The translations under genes were made by a program, and so were the position numbers. From assembly GCF_003590145.2 (NCBI RefSeq), contig NZ_CP060436.1, forward strand, positions 2,919,001-2,983,000: a DNA stretch of 64,000 nt, written 5' to 3'. The stretch comes from Pseudooceanicola algae (lineage in GTDB: Bacteria > Pseudomonadota > Alphaproteobacteria > Rhodobacterales > Rhodobacteraceae). The notes beneath the pieces are model-generated. The model saw only the letters and a program-made list of their open reading frames with translations, was not told the DNA's origin and did not search any database. Positions 40,217 to 48,647 of the stretch are shown here, one piece after another (position 1 is the stretch's first letter; every line of letters begins with the position of its first letter).

Positions 40217-42298
40217 TCAGCCTCCTTTCCGAAGCAGAAGAAGCGCACCGTCCGGCTGGGCGATGGCTGTGAAGGCGCTTGTGACGATGGTGGTGGTTTC
40301 GGATTCAGTGATGACGGCGGGGCCTTCGATACGCATGCCGGGGGTCATTCCGGCGCGGGGGATTTCGCATGCCTCGACGCGGCGACGCAGGGCGGCGTCA
40401 AAGACCATACGGGTCTGGCTGGTGTCTGCTTGCGTCGTGCCGAGGCTGCGGGTGACGGGCGTGGGGTCGGGCGTCTCGGTGGCGAGGGTCAGCGACCAGT
40501 TCGTGACCTCGACCGCCAGATCGTCGATGACGCGGCCGAAAAGCTGGCGATAGCACGTCTCGAAAGCGCGGCGCAGGGCGGGCAGGTCATTGGGGCCGAA
40601 GCTGTCCTGGGCCAGCGGCACCGGGATCTCCCAGCCCTGCCCGGCATAGCGCATGAAGGCGGTCAGCCGGGGAATCAGCGGCCCCTTGGTGTTGCCGAGA
40701 AACCTCGTGGCCTCGTCGTGCATCTCGGCCAGCGTCCTGTTGACCGTTGCCGCGTCGAAGCTGTCGAGGCGCTGGAACAAGCCGCGCGTCGCCTCGTAGC
40801 TGAAAGGCGCCTGCAGAAACCCGATGGCAGACCCGACGCCCGCGCCGGGCGGGATCAGCAGAGCATCTATACCCAGCTTTTCGCATTGGCGGCAGGCGTG
40901 CAGCGGCGCGCCCCCGCCAAAGGCGATCATGGTGAAGCTTTCGATGTCACGACCGTTCTCGACCGTATGGACGCGGGCTGCGTTGGCCATGTTCTCGTCC
41001 ACCATCTCTGTCACCGCGAAGGCGGCTTCGTCAGCGGTCAGGCCCGAGGGCGCAAGCGCTTGCATCGCCTTTGTCGACAGGTCGGGCGACAGAGGGATTG
41101 CGCCGCCGGCAAAGTTCTGTGGGTCCAGTCGACCCATGAGCAGGTTTGCATCGGTCACCGTCGGGTCGCTGCCGCCACGTTGGTAACAGGCGGGTCCCGG
41201 TTCCGACCCGGCCGACGCGGGGCCGACCTGCACGCGCCCCATGGCATCGACCGAAGCGATGGAGCCGCCACCGGCACCGATCTCGACCATCTCGACCACG
41301 GGGGTCGAGACGGGCATGCCGGAGCCCTTCTTGAAGCGGTAGGTCCGGGCGACCTCGAATGTATTGGCGGTCTTTGGGCGGCCGTCCTCGATCAGGCAGA
41401 TCTTGGCGGTGGTCCCGCCCATGTCAAAGCTCAGCGCGCGGGGGATGCCATGGGCGCGGGCAAGCTCGGCGGCAAAGATCGCGCCCCCGGCGGGACCGGA
41501 TTCCAGCAGGCGGACGGGCTGCTCGGCGGCGGTGTCGACCGAGATCAGCCCGCCCCCGGAATGCAGCATGTAGACCGGGGCCGGGATGTGTTCGGCGCGC
41601 AACCTTTCCACAAGGCGGCCAAGGTACGCGGCGACCTGCGGCTGCACGTAGGCATTGGCGATCACGGTGTTGAAGCGCTCGAATTCCCGCATCAGGGGCG
41701 AGATCACCGAACTGAGGGAGATCGACAGGTCGGGCAGGGCGGCGCGCAGGGCGGCGGCGACCTGCAGTTCATGGGCGCCATTGGCATAGGCGTGCAGGAA
41801 ACCGATGGCGACGGACTCATACCCGCCATCGCGGATCGTCTCGACCAACTGCGCGATTTCCGTCGGATCAAGCGGCAGCAACACCTTGCCCTCGGCGTCC
41901 ATACGTTCGCGCAGGGTGTGGCGGTGCTGCCGGGGGACCAGCGGTTCGGGCAGTTTGAGGTTCAGGTCATATTGCTCGAACCGGTTTTCGGACCGCATCT
42001 CGATCACGTCGCGAAAGCCTTCGGTGGTGACAAAGGCCATATGTGCGCCGCGCCGCTGGATCAGGGCATTCGTGACAAGCGTGGTGCCATGGATGACCTG
42101 AACGATGGCAGAGGGCGCGACATTCGCGCTGGCGCAGGCCTGGGCGATGCCGGTCAGGATCGCGTCTTCGGGGCGGCTGTAATCGGTCAGCACCTTGGCA
42201 CTGGCCAGCCCGCCGGGGTGGCTCAGGGCGACATCGGTGAAGGTGCCGCCGATGTCGACTCCGACGCGGATGGGGGCGCGGCTGGGATGGGGGGGCAT
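40217..42298 (-). CDS. hyuA: hydantoinase/oxoprolinase family protein, ATP-binding subunit
   Basis: The A subunit partner of HyuB, 693 residues, with the sugar-kinase/actin-type ATP fold: RVGVDIGGTFTDVAL at the N-terminus, HGTTLVTNALIQRRGA, LSFDMGGTTAKICLI and SVDAMGRVQVGPASAG. These proteins use ATP to open a lactam or hydantoin ring. The ATG at 42298 fits the family N-terminus. It lies ten bases after the FAD oxidase gene and one before hyuB. Confidence 0.9.
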   Translation of the reverse strand: MPPHPSRAPIRVGVDIGGTFTDVALSHPGGLASAKVLTDYSRPEDAILTGIAQACASANVAPSAIVQVIHGTTLVTNALIQRRGAHMAFVTTEGFRDVIEMRSENRFEQYDLNLKLPEPLVPRQHRHTLRERMDAEGKVLLPLDPTEIAQLVETIRDGGYESVAIGFLHAYANGAHELQVAAALRAALPDLSISLSSVISPLMREFERFNTVIANAYVQPQVAAYLGRLVERLRAEHIPAPVYMLHSGGGLISVDTAAEQPVRLLESGPAGGAIFAAELARAHGIPRALSFDMGGTTAKICLIEDGRPKTANTFEVARTYRFKKGSGMPVSTPVVEMVEIGAGGGSIASVDAMGRVQVGPASAGSEPGPACYQRGGSDPTVTDANLLMGRLDPQNFAGGAIPLSPDLSTKAMQALAPSGLTADEAAFAVTEMVDENMANAARVHTVENGRDIESFTMIAFGGGAPLHACRQCEKLGIDALLIPPGAGVGSAIGFLQAPFSYEATRGLFQRLDSFDAATVNRTLAEMHDEATRFLGNTKGPLIPRLTAFMRYAGQGWEIPVPLAQDSFGPNDLPALRRAFETCYRQLFGRVIDDLAVEVTNWSLTLATETPDPTPVTRSLGTTQADTSQTRMVFDAALRRRVEACEIPRAGMTPGMRIEGPAVITESETTTIVTSAFTAIAQPDGALLLLRKGG

Positions 42299-42308
42299 GG
42301 GCAGGCTT

Positions 42309-43571
42309 TCAGATCGACTTGAGGAATTGATGGGCGGCAAAGCCCACGCGGTAGACGCCGGCCTTCAGGCCGCGCGCGCGGTCGCGGGTCGGGGCGGTCA
42401 GGGGCAGCGGCAGGCTGTCTTCACCGGCGCCGGTCAGCAAGGCCGCGATGGCCTGGCCAAAGATCGTGCCGGTGGTGATGCCGCGCCCGTTATACCCGAT
42501 CGGCGTGTAAAGATCGGGCGCCAGGCGGTGAATGCGGGGCAGATGATCGGGGGTCATGGCGATGGTGCCATGCCAGCAGGTTTCGAACCCGACCGGGGGC
42601 AATTCGGGATAGAGCCGCTGCAGCGTCCGGTTCGCCCATCGAAGCGAGGTCCCGCGCGTGATCCGCCCCATGGAGCCGAGAATGATCCGCCCGTCCGCAT
42701 CGCGCCGCAGGGATGTCATCACCGGCGCCGTCGTCCAGAGACCCTGGCCACCGGGCAGCACATGCGCGGCCTCGGCCCCCAGCGGGGCGGTGGCGCATTG
42801 GAAGAAACTGATCGGCGTGAACCCCTGCGCCAGACCGGGCCAGAGGCCCCCGGTGTAGGCGTTGGTCGCCAGCACCACGGCGCGGGCGGTGATGTTTCCC
42901 TGCGAGGTCGTCAGATGCCAGAGATCCCCGTCGCGCCGCAGCGCCGTGACCTCGGTCCCGGTGGCGATACGCGCCCCGGCGGCACGGGCGGCACGGGCCA
43001 GCCCGCGACAATAGGCTTCGGGGTTGATGGTACCGGCCCGGTGATCCAGCAGCCCACCGTGGAACCCCCGCGTGCCGGTCAGCTTTGCGGTCTCGTCCGG
43101 GTCCAGCAGGTCGACCGGCGCGCCGATGGCGTGCCAATCCGCGGCACGGGCCTGAAGATCGCGGAACCCGGCAGGGGAATGTGCCGCGTGGATCGTGCCA
43201 TTGCGGCGTGGCTCGCATCGGATCTGGTGCTTTTCGATCAGATCGAAGACCCGCTCTGGCGCAGTGCCGAAATAGTCGATGAACTGCGCCCCCGGCCCGT
43301 CGCCCATGGTGGCGCGCACCTTGCGCGGGGGCAGCCAGACCCCGGCATTGACCAGCCCGACATTGCGCCCGGAACCGCCGAAACCCGGCCGCTCTGCCTC
43401 CAGCACAAGGCAGTCCAGCCCGGCCGTGGCCCCGTGCAGGGCGGTGGACAGGCCGGTGAATCCGGCGCCGACGATGGCAAGATCAGCATGGGATGCGCCC
43501 GCCAGGGGCGAGGCGGTTTCCGGCTCTGCTGCCGAGATTTGCCAGAGGGGGGTCGCGGAAGGGGTCCGCAT
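42309..43571 (-). CDS. FAD-dependent amine/amino-acid oxidase (DAO family)
   Basis: A 420-residue flavoprotein of the D-amino-acid oxidase/glycine oxidase superfamily, with the dinucleotide motif DLAIVGAGFTGLSTALH, a GGSGRNVGLVNAG FAD contact and a C-terminal GYNGRGITTGTIFG motif. It resembles PuuB/OrdL and sarcosine-type oxidases, so an N-methyl or secondary amine is a plausible substrate. It is the first gene of the operon. The ATG at 43571 is preferred over a TTG two codons earlier; GGAGCC lies upstream. Confidence 0.85.
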   Translation of the reverse strand: MRTPSATPLWQISAAEPETASPLAGASHADLAIVGAGFTGLSTALHGATAGLDCLVLEAERPGFGGSGRNVGLVNAGVWLPPRKVRATMGDGPGAQFIDYFGTAPERVFDLIEKHQIRCEPRRNGTIHAAHSPAGFRDLQARAADWHAIGAPVDLLDPDETAKLTGTRGFHGGLLDHRAGTINPEAYCRGLARAARAAGARIATGTEVTALRRDGDLWHLTTSQGNITARAVVLATNAYTGGLWPGLAQGFTPISFFQCATAPLGAEAAHVLPGGQGLWTTAPVMTSLRRDADGRIILGSMGRITRGTSLRWANRTLQRLYPELPPVGFETCWHGTIAMTPDHLPRIHRLAPDLYTPIGYNGRGITTGTIFGQAIAALLTGAGEDSLPLPLTAPTRDRARGLKAGVYRVGFAAHQFLKSI

Positions 43572-43612
43572 CTGCAAGGCTCCGTTCAGGGCCGCCTCCT
43601 GGCGGCAGGAGG

Positions 43613-43665
43613 ACTTTGGCGAAGGCGCGGAAGTGTGTCAATATTCAGAAATACGATTTCGAATA
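43613..43665 (-). promoter_or_regulatory. predicted promoter and upstream palindrome of the oxidase-hyuA-hyuB-SDR operon
   Basis: On the minus strand a perfect -35 TTGACA (43636-43641) lies 17 bases from a weak -10 CAAAGT (43613-43618). Just upstream an imperfect palindrome (43642-43665), TATTCAGAAAT and ATTTCGAATA, differs by one extra base. A consensus -35 with a poor -10 and an upstream palindrome suggest activation by a bound regulator, perhaps the IclR protein at 44107; the regulator is not proven. Confidence 0.45.
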
Positions 43666-43696
43666 GCGGCACATGATGATGCACAGGGAGAGGGCA

Positions 43697-44092
43697 ATGC
43701 GAAAACTGAAACGGAGTTCAGCGAATATGGTCGCGGCGGCGCGGGCGCGGATCGAAGAGGTCCCGACCGAGGCCCTTATCGCGGAATTGGGCGATCCGGA
43801 TCTGGTCATCGTGGATCTGCGCGATCTGCGGGAGCGACAGCGCGACGGTGTCATTCCCGGCAGCCTGCATGTGCCACGCGGCATGCTGGAATTCTGGATC
43901 GACCCGGAAAGCCCCTATTTCCGACCAGTCTTCGGCGAGGAGAAACGCTTTGTCCTGCATTGCGCTTCGGGCTGGCGGTCTGCGCTGTCAGCGGCGACGC
44001 TGCAGGACATGGGGCTGGAGGTCGCGCATCTGAAGGACGGGTTCAGCGATTGGAAAGCCGAAGGTGGGCCAGTGGAAGAACTTGACACCTGA
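43697..44092 (+). CDS. rhodanese-domain sulfurtransferase
   Basis: A 131-residue single-domain rhodanese: LVIVDLRDLRERQRDGVIPGS, the active-site loop LHCASGWRSA with the catalytic Cys, and LKDGFSDWKAEGGPV at the end. It may carry persulfide in thiosulfate or cyanide detoxification or sulfur trafficking. The ATG at 43697 follows AGGGAGAGG; an earlier ATG run at 43673 lacks a site. It is divergent from the oxidase gene and converges on the IclR gene. A link to the operon is not obvious. Confidence 0.85.
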   Translation: MRKLKRSSANMVAAARARIEEVPTEALIAELGDPDLVIVDLRDLRERQRDGVIPGSLHVPRGMLEFWIDPESPYFRPVFGEEKRFVLHCASGWRSALSAATLQDMGLEVAHLKDGFSDWKAEGGPVEELDT

Positions 44093-44097
44093 AGGGT

Positions 44098-44120
44098 TTG
44101 CCCGCTTCAGACGCGGGCAA
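44098..44120. terminator. bidirectional hairpin between rhodanese and IclR genes
   Basis: TTGCCCGC (44098-44105) pairs with GCGGGCAA (44113-44120), 8 bp with a seven-base loop. It overlaps the last codons of the IclR gene and lies at the meeting point of two convergent genes. Confidence 0.5.
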
Positions 44121-44907
44121 GCCGGGCGGTGACCTCTGCCGCCGCATGGCGGACCAGCGCGCCATAACGTGCCTCTGCATCGGCGGGCAGGTTGAGGTCG
44201 GGCAGCGAAATCCCGATGGCAGCGGTGACAAATCCGTCGGGCAGGGTGATCGCCGCGCCGTATCCATGCACCCGCTCGCGGAACTCTCCGGTATCGATGG
44301 CATAGCCGCGTGCGCGGATCGTGGCTATTTCAGCATCGAGCGCGGCAAGATCGGTCAGGGTCCGGTCGGTATGGCGGTCCATCCCGGTTTCGAGCAACGG
44401 GCGGAAGCGGTCGTAATTCGCCGCCAGAATCGCCTTTCCGGTCGACACCGCATGGATCGGGGCGGCACCGCCCACCGGGTTCCAGGTGCGGATCGGCTGG
44501 CGGCTTTCGATCTTGTCGATGTAGATGACGGTGCGCGCCTCGGGCACGGCAAGATAGACAGCTTCGCCGGTTTCATCCGACAGCATCCGCATCTGCGGCG
44601 CGGCCAGTTCGCGCAGGTTGAGGTTTTCGACCACGGACCGGCCCACTTGCCAGGTCTTCAGCGTCGCCTCGTACTGCTTGTCGGCGGTATGGCGGACGTA
44701 GCCCAGCACGCAAAGCGTCTGGAGCAGGCGAAAGACGTTGGACTTGGTCAGGCCAAGATCCCGCGAAAGCTCTGTCACGCCCTTGGGGCGATCGGTCGAG
44801 GTCAGCACCTCGAGGATCAGCAACCCCTTTGACAGGGTGGAATCGACCCTTGGCTGGCCGGTGATCGGCCCCGAAGTCGCGGTGGTGCCGCGCGGCGTGT
44901 CGTTCAA
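44107..44907 (-). CDS. IclR-family transcriptional regulator
   Basis: A 266-residue IclR protein: HTH GVTELSRDLGLTKSNVFRLL (about 43-62) and an IclR effector domain (APIHAVSTGKAILAAN, AAIGISLPD). The start is a TTG at 44907 preceded by GAGAGGGGAC; no ATG fits the frame. Next to the oxidase-hyu operon it probably senses that pathway's inducer. A perfect inverted repeat upstream (45009-45030) would suit autoregulation. Confidence 0.85.
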   Translation of the reverse strand: MNDTPRGTTATSGPITGQPRVDSTLSKGLLILEVLTSTDRPKGVTELSRDLGLTKSNVFRLLQTLCVLGYVRHTADKQYEATLKTWQVGRSVVENLNLRELAAPQMRMLSDETGEAVYLAVPEARTVIYIDKIESRQPIRTWNPVGGAAPIHAVSTGKAILAANYDRFRPLLETGMDRHTDRTLTDLAALDAEIATIRARGYAIDTGEFRERVHGYGAAITLPDGFVTAAIGISLPDLNLPADAEARYGALVRHAAAEVTARLARV

Positions 44908-45008
44908 ATGCTTGTCCCCTCTCCCCGGTCCGGCGGGACGATGGTCTTACCCAATCCGCGCGGACCCCTGATGGCATGCGGGCCCTCTGGCCGTATGCGC
45001 CTCGTCGA

Positions 45009-45030
45009 ATATATGATCTGTGCCATATAT
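45009..45030. promoter_or_regulatory. inverted repeat upstream of the IclR gene, probable operator
   Basis: ATATATG (45009-45015) and CATATAT (45024-45030) form a perfect 7-bp inverted repeat with an eight-base centre, 100 bases upstream of the IclR start. This AT-rich palindrome stands out in GC-rich sequence and has the size of an IclR-type operator. Confidence 0.5.
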
Positions 45031-45098
45031 CGCAACAGCAGGAACGGGATTTCGGAACGGATAGGGTGGGGGTGAAGCAGGCGCTGTCGACGGCGCGA

Positions 45099-46736
45099 CT
45101 ATTCGGCGGCGGTCTCTTCCGACAGTTCGGACAGGTCCAGCAGCGGCAGGGCCGCCTGGGTGTTCTGAAGATTGCCGAAGGTGACCATGCAGGCGCCCGA
45201 AACCAGGGGCAGCACCCGGCAGGGGATCTCGCCCGTGTCCCGTAGTACCAGGGTAAAGTGCCGGTCCGCATCGCACTTGTCGCGCCGTGTCAGAAGCTGG
45301 GTCAGCATCGGGTCCAGGTCACGCGCCTCGGTTGCGCTGCGGCTCCACATGCGATGGGCGTCGCGGATCGCGACCTCGGACAGATCGGCGTCCCTTTCGA
45401 TGCGGAACAGGTGGCGGTAGGAGGTGTTGCAATAGCTCATCATCCCCTGGGCGTCGAAGATCACGATGGCATCGGTGATCGCGTCCAGCACCGATTGCGA
45501 CAGCGAAAGCTGCTGGCGGAACCGGCGGGTCATCAGGATTTCGTCGGTAATGTCCTCGAAAAGGAAGGCGACGGCGCCATTGGGGTGCGGGCGGCCCGTG
45601 ACGCGGTAGGTGGCGCCGGTCGACAGCGACCAGGTCTCCTGATAGCGGCCATCGGCGGCGGCCGAGACCAGCGCGTTCAGTTGATCGCGCCAGGAGGCGT
45701 AGTTCTTGGGTTCCGGCATGATCTGGCGGTCGCGCAGGTTGTCGAAGAACTGCGACAGGCTGGGGCGCGAGGTCAGCAGTTCCGGCGAAAGCTGTGTAAG
45801 GTCGATCAGCGCGGGATTGAACAGGATCAGCTGGCGATCCCGGTCAAAGATCGCCAGCCCGGTGGACAGTTGCGCAAAGGTCTTGGTCAGGGTCTGCACG
45901 AAATTGCGCTGCGCCAGTTCGGCGCGCACCAGGGCGGTGACATCCTGAGCTGAACAATGCCAGCCGGCCTTTTGCCGTCGGGCCGAGACATCGAACCAGC
46001 GTTCCGGCGACCGACCGCGCGGATCCAGCATGACCCGGTAATTGAACGCCGGCTGTTCCTGCGCCACATCGGCGCTTCGCAACAGCGGGGCGGTGATGTC
46101 CTTTGACCCGGTCAGCTGTACCTCCAATTGTCGGAAGGCCGCGTTTCGGTCGGTGATCGCCCCGCTGAAATCCATCGACCACACCGGGATCGAGATCTGT
46201 TCCACGACCGACCGCAGGTTCGACAGCTGGATCCGGTTCAGCCGCGCGTTGTTGCGGTCCTGCATGCAGGGCGGTTCGGCTTCGCGCAGGGTCACGCGCA
46301 GGCGATGGCCGATCTGGCGGATCCGCAGCACTGCTTCATCCCCGCTGAGGCAGGACAGATGGATGCCGAAATTTTCCCCCGGCGACAGGGCGGGCAGATC
46401 CGGCATGGTCGGGAACCGCGGGGCAAACTGGCGGTGCAGCCGCTCCCAGTCGGATTCGTCTTCGCCGTCGTTTCCCAGAGGGTCGTGCCAGTCCTGGGGA
46501 CCGGATAGCAGCCGGTGTTCATCGAAAACGAAGACGGCATGCGTCGAGCGGGACGCCTCCAGCGTTTCGGGCAATCCGGTCTTTCCCCGCCGTGTTCCGA
46601 ACATGATCATTGCGACGCAGACCGCCGATAATCCAAGGCTCAGGACAACGGCGATAATGGATTCAGCAACGTTCAGCCCGGCCAGCTGTGCGCCGACCTC
46701 GAAATTCAACTGCAGTTCCTCCCCAATGACATTCAT
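45099..46736 (-). CDS. membrane-anchored PAS-domain protein without a kinase domain
   Basis: A 545-residue protein with one N-terminal membrane segment (SIIAVVLSLGLSAVCVAMIMFG), then at least three PAS-like repeats (SVVEQISIPVWSMDFSGAIT near 177, FAQLSTGLAIFDRDRQLILF near 309, SVLDAITDAIVIFDAQGMMSYC near 434). It ends LLDLSELSEETAAE with no histidine-kinase or output domain. It resembles the DivL-like PAS proteins found near tsaE and regB in Rhodobacter, but this is from memory. A CtrA-like box lies directly upstream. Its output partner is unknown. Confidence 0.75.
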   Translation of the reverse strand: MNVIGEELQLNFEVGAQLAGLNVAESIIAVVLSLGLSAVCVAMIMFGTRRGKTGLPETLEASRSTHAVFVFDEHRLLSGPQDWHDPLGNDGEDESDWERLHRQFAPRFPTMPDLPALSPGENFGIHLSCLSGDEAVLRIRQIGHRLRVTLREAEPPCMQDRNNARLNRIQLSNLRSVVEQISIPVWSMDFSGAITDRNAAFRQLEVQLTGSKDITAPLLRSADVAQEQPAFNYRVMLDPRGRSPERWFDVSARRQKAGWHCSAQDVTALVRAELAQRNFVQTLTKTFAQLSTGLAIFDRDRQLILFNPALIDLTQLSPELLTSRPSLSQFFDNLRDRQIMPEPKNYASWRDQLNALVSAAADGRYQETWSLSTGATYRVTGRPHPNGAVAFLFEDITDEILMTRRFRQQLSLSQSVLDAITDAIVIFDAQGMMSYCNTSYRHLFRIERDADLSEVAIRDAHRMWSRSATEARDLDPMLTQLLTRRDKCDADRHFTLVLRDTGEIPCRVLPLVSGACMVTFGNLQNTQAALPLLDLSELSEETAAE

Positions 46737-46751
46737 AGTTCTGAATGATCG

Positions 46752-46767
46752 GTAAACAACAGGTTAA
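46752..46767 (-). promoter_or_regulatory. CtrA-like box upstream of the PAS-protein gene
   Basis: On the minus strand TTAACCTGTTGTTTAC matches the CtrA consensus TTAA-N7-TTAA in all but one of the eight fixed bases and sits 15 bases from the start codon. DivL-type proteins act on CtrA in other alphaproteobacteria, which makes a feedback site plausible but unproven. One mismatched match is weak evidence on its own. Confidence 0.35.
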
Positions 46768-46876
46768 CCGAAATGCACTCGGAGTAATATATTTCGAACT
46801 AACATAATAAGAGGCACGTGTTTACGGGGAATTCATAGACGCCATTAAATACTCGGGTCGCAACGGAATTGCTGTT

Positions 46877-48370
46877 TCACCCGGTTATGGGTCGGTTTTG
46901 CCCAAGGGGTCCGGAATGTTCGCCGATCTGTGCATCGACCAGACGGCGTGGCCAGGCGACGACGACGATGGCCCCGCGCAGGGTGGCGTCCGCCGTGCCT
47001 TCGGGCGAGGCATTGGCAAAGCTCAGTTCCGCGCCGGTGCGTTCCAGCAGGGTCTTGGCGATGAAAAGGCCAAGGCCCATGCCTTCGTATTCCGGGCGGG
47101 CGATGCCTTCGGCTGGCAGGCGGCGCCGGCGCATGAAGGGGTCGCCGATGCGTCCAAGGACCGTGGCGGAAAACCCCGGACCGTCATCGGTGATGCGTAC
47201 GGTCACACGGTGATCGTCCCAGGTGCTGTCTACCCTGACCTCGGAACCGGCGAAATCGACCGCATTCTGGACCAGGTTGCGCAATCCGTGGATCAGCTCG
47301 GGGCGCCGCAGGATCAGGGGCGGGGTGTCGGTCGCTCCGCGCCTTGCCTCTTCGGGCCGAAGGGGCTGACTCGCCAAAGGCCGGCGCCGCCCGCCGTGGG
47401 ACCCGGCGTAGGTGAAATGGATGTCCTTGCCGCGCAGGCGGTGGGGTTCGGCGGCTTCTTCGATCACGGCGGACAGGGGGGCGGTCCGGATCAGCAGATC
47501 CTCCTTTCCGCTGCGCCCCATGGACCGCAGGATATCGCGGCAACGGTCGGCCTGATCGCGGATCAGCCGGGCATCGTCCTGCTGGTCGGGGTGGCCGTCC
47601 AGATCGTCGATCAGTTCGGCCGAGGTCAGCTTGATCGTGGCGAGCGGCGTGCCAAGCTCATGCGCGGCGGCCGCGACGACTCCGCCAAGGTCGGTCAGCT
47701 TCTGTTCGCGCGCCAGAGCCAGCTGCGTCGCCTGAAGCGCGTCGGACATGGAATGCATCTCGGTCACGATCCAGCGCGAATAGATGCCAAGGAAGATCAC
47801 CGCGATTACGATGGCCAGCCAATTGCCGAACAGGAACAGCTCTGCCACCTGCAGGACATTGCCCGAGGCGGTGCGCAGCGGCAGGTGATATTCGGCCAGC
47901 AGGGTGACAAGGATGATCGCGGCGGAGCCGACGAAGATGGTCGAGCGCGCCGACAGCGCCGCTGCCGAGACCGTGACGGGCCCGACGATCAGGATCGAGA
48001 ACGGGTTGTGCAGCCCGCCGGTCAGGTACAGCAGCAAACCCAGTTGCAGCAGGTCGAAGAGCACCATCAGCAGGTTTTCCGCCTCTGTCAGGCGCTTGCT
48101 TTCGGGAAAGATGATGCTGGCGATCAGGTTGCCGATCACCGACAGCCCGACAACGAACAGGCACAGCCCGTATTCCAGTTGCAGATCATAGGCTTCCGAG
48201 GCGACCAGCAGCGCCGAAAGCTGGCCCGTGATCGCCCCCCAACGCAGCAGGATCAGCGTGCGCAGACGGATCCAGTTCCCGCGATTTTCGCCCTTCAGGA
48301 TCGGAAAGGCCAGGTCCGGGGCCGTTTCCGGCGCCGCCTCGGGCAAAGGGTCGGGTCCGGTATTGGCCAT
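46877..48370 (-). CDS. regB: RegB/PrrB redox-sensing histidine kinase
   Basis: RegB is the membrane kinase that, with RegA, controls respiration, photosynthesis, nitrogen and carbon fixation by redox state. The 497-residue protein has about six N-terminal helices with the quinone-binding heptapeptide GGLHNPF (118-124), the H-box AAAAHELGTPLATI with phosphorylated His237, the redox Cys277 in RCRDILRSMG, and a C-terminal ATPase domain (NLVQNAVDFAG, GPGFSATVL, GMGLGLFIAK). All regulatory residues are present. It is divergent from regA by 277 bases. Confidence 0.95.
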   Translation of the reverse strand: MANTGPDPLPEAAPETAPDLAFPILKGENRGNWIRLRTLILLRWGAITGQLSALLVASEAYDLQLEYGLCLFVVGLSVIGNLIASIIFPESKRLTEAENLLMVLFDLLQLGLLLYLTGGLHNPFSILIVGPVTVSAAALSARSTIFVGSAAIILVTLLAEYHLPLRTASGNVLQVAELFLFGNWLAIVIAVIFLGIYSRWIVTEMHSMSDALQATQLALAREQKLTDLGGVVAAAAHELGTPLATIKLTSAELIDDLDGHPDQQDDARLIRDQADRCRDILRSMGRSGKEDLLIRTAPLSAVIEEAAEPHRLRGKDIHFTYAGSHGGRRRPLASQPLRPEEARRGATDTPPLILRRPELIHGLRNLVQNAVDFAGSEVRVDSTWDDHRVTVRITDDGPGFSATVLGRIGDPFMRRRRLPAEGIARPEYEGMGLGLFIAKTLLERTGAELSFANASPEGTADATLRGAIVVVAWPRRLVDAQIGEHSGPLGQNRPITG

Positions 48371-48555
48371 CTGCGGCTCCTCCAGCGGGACAATCCCTCG
48401 ATATGGGCCTTGATACGGGCTTGCCGGGGCGGAGGCAAATCTGACGGGGCTCCGGCGCGCGCGGACCAGGGCGGTTCCTGTCTAGGTGTTTGATAATGTT
48501 GTGGAAATTGTAAGGGTGCCGAACCCGCACCGATTGTCGCAGGGACCGGTTGCGT

Positions 48556-48584
48556 TTGACGCCGCAGGGCTTCGGGTCTAGGAT
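48556..48584 (+). promoter_or_regulatory. predicted sigma-70 promoter of regA
   Basis: TTGACG (48556-48561) and TAGGAT (48579-48584) are 17 bases apart, 64 bases upstream of the regA start, on the same strand. Transcription would begin near 48591. Confidence 0.5.
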
Positions 48585-48647
48585 CGTTGGACGCGCGCGC
48601 TGTCTCTTGCAGGGCGTTCAAGCGCAGAGCCAGAAGGACGGGTCGCT

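Noticed and set aside
40430-42322. A 630-codon open frame on the plus strand
   Set aside because: It is the exact antisense of hyuA, rich in Gly, Arg and Gln as expected for a GC-rich shadow, with no family features.
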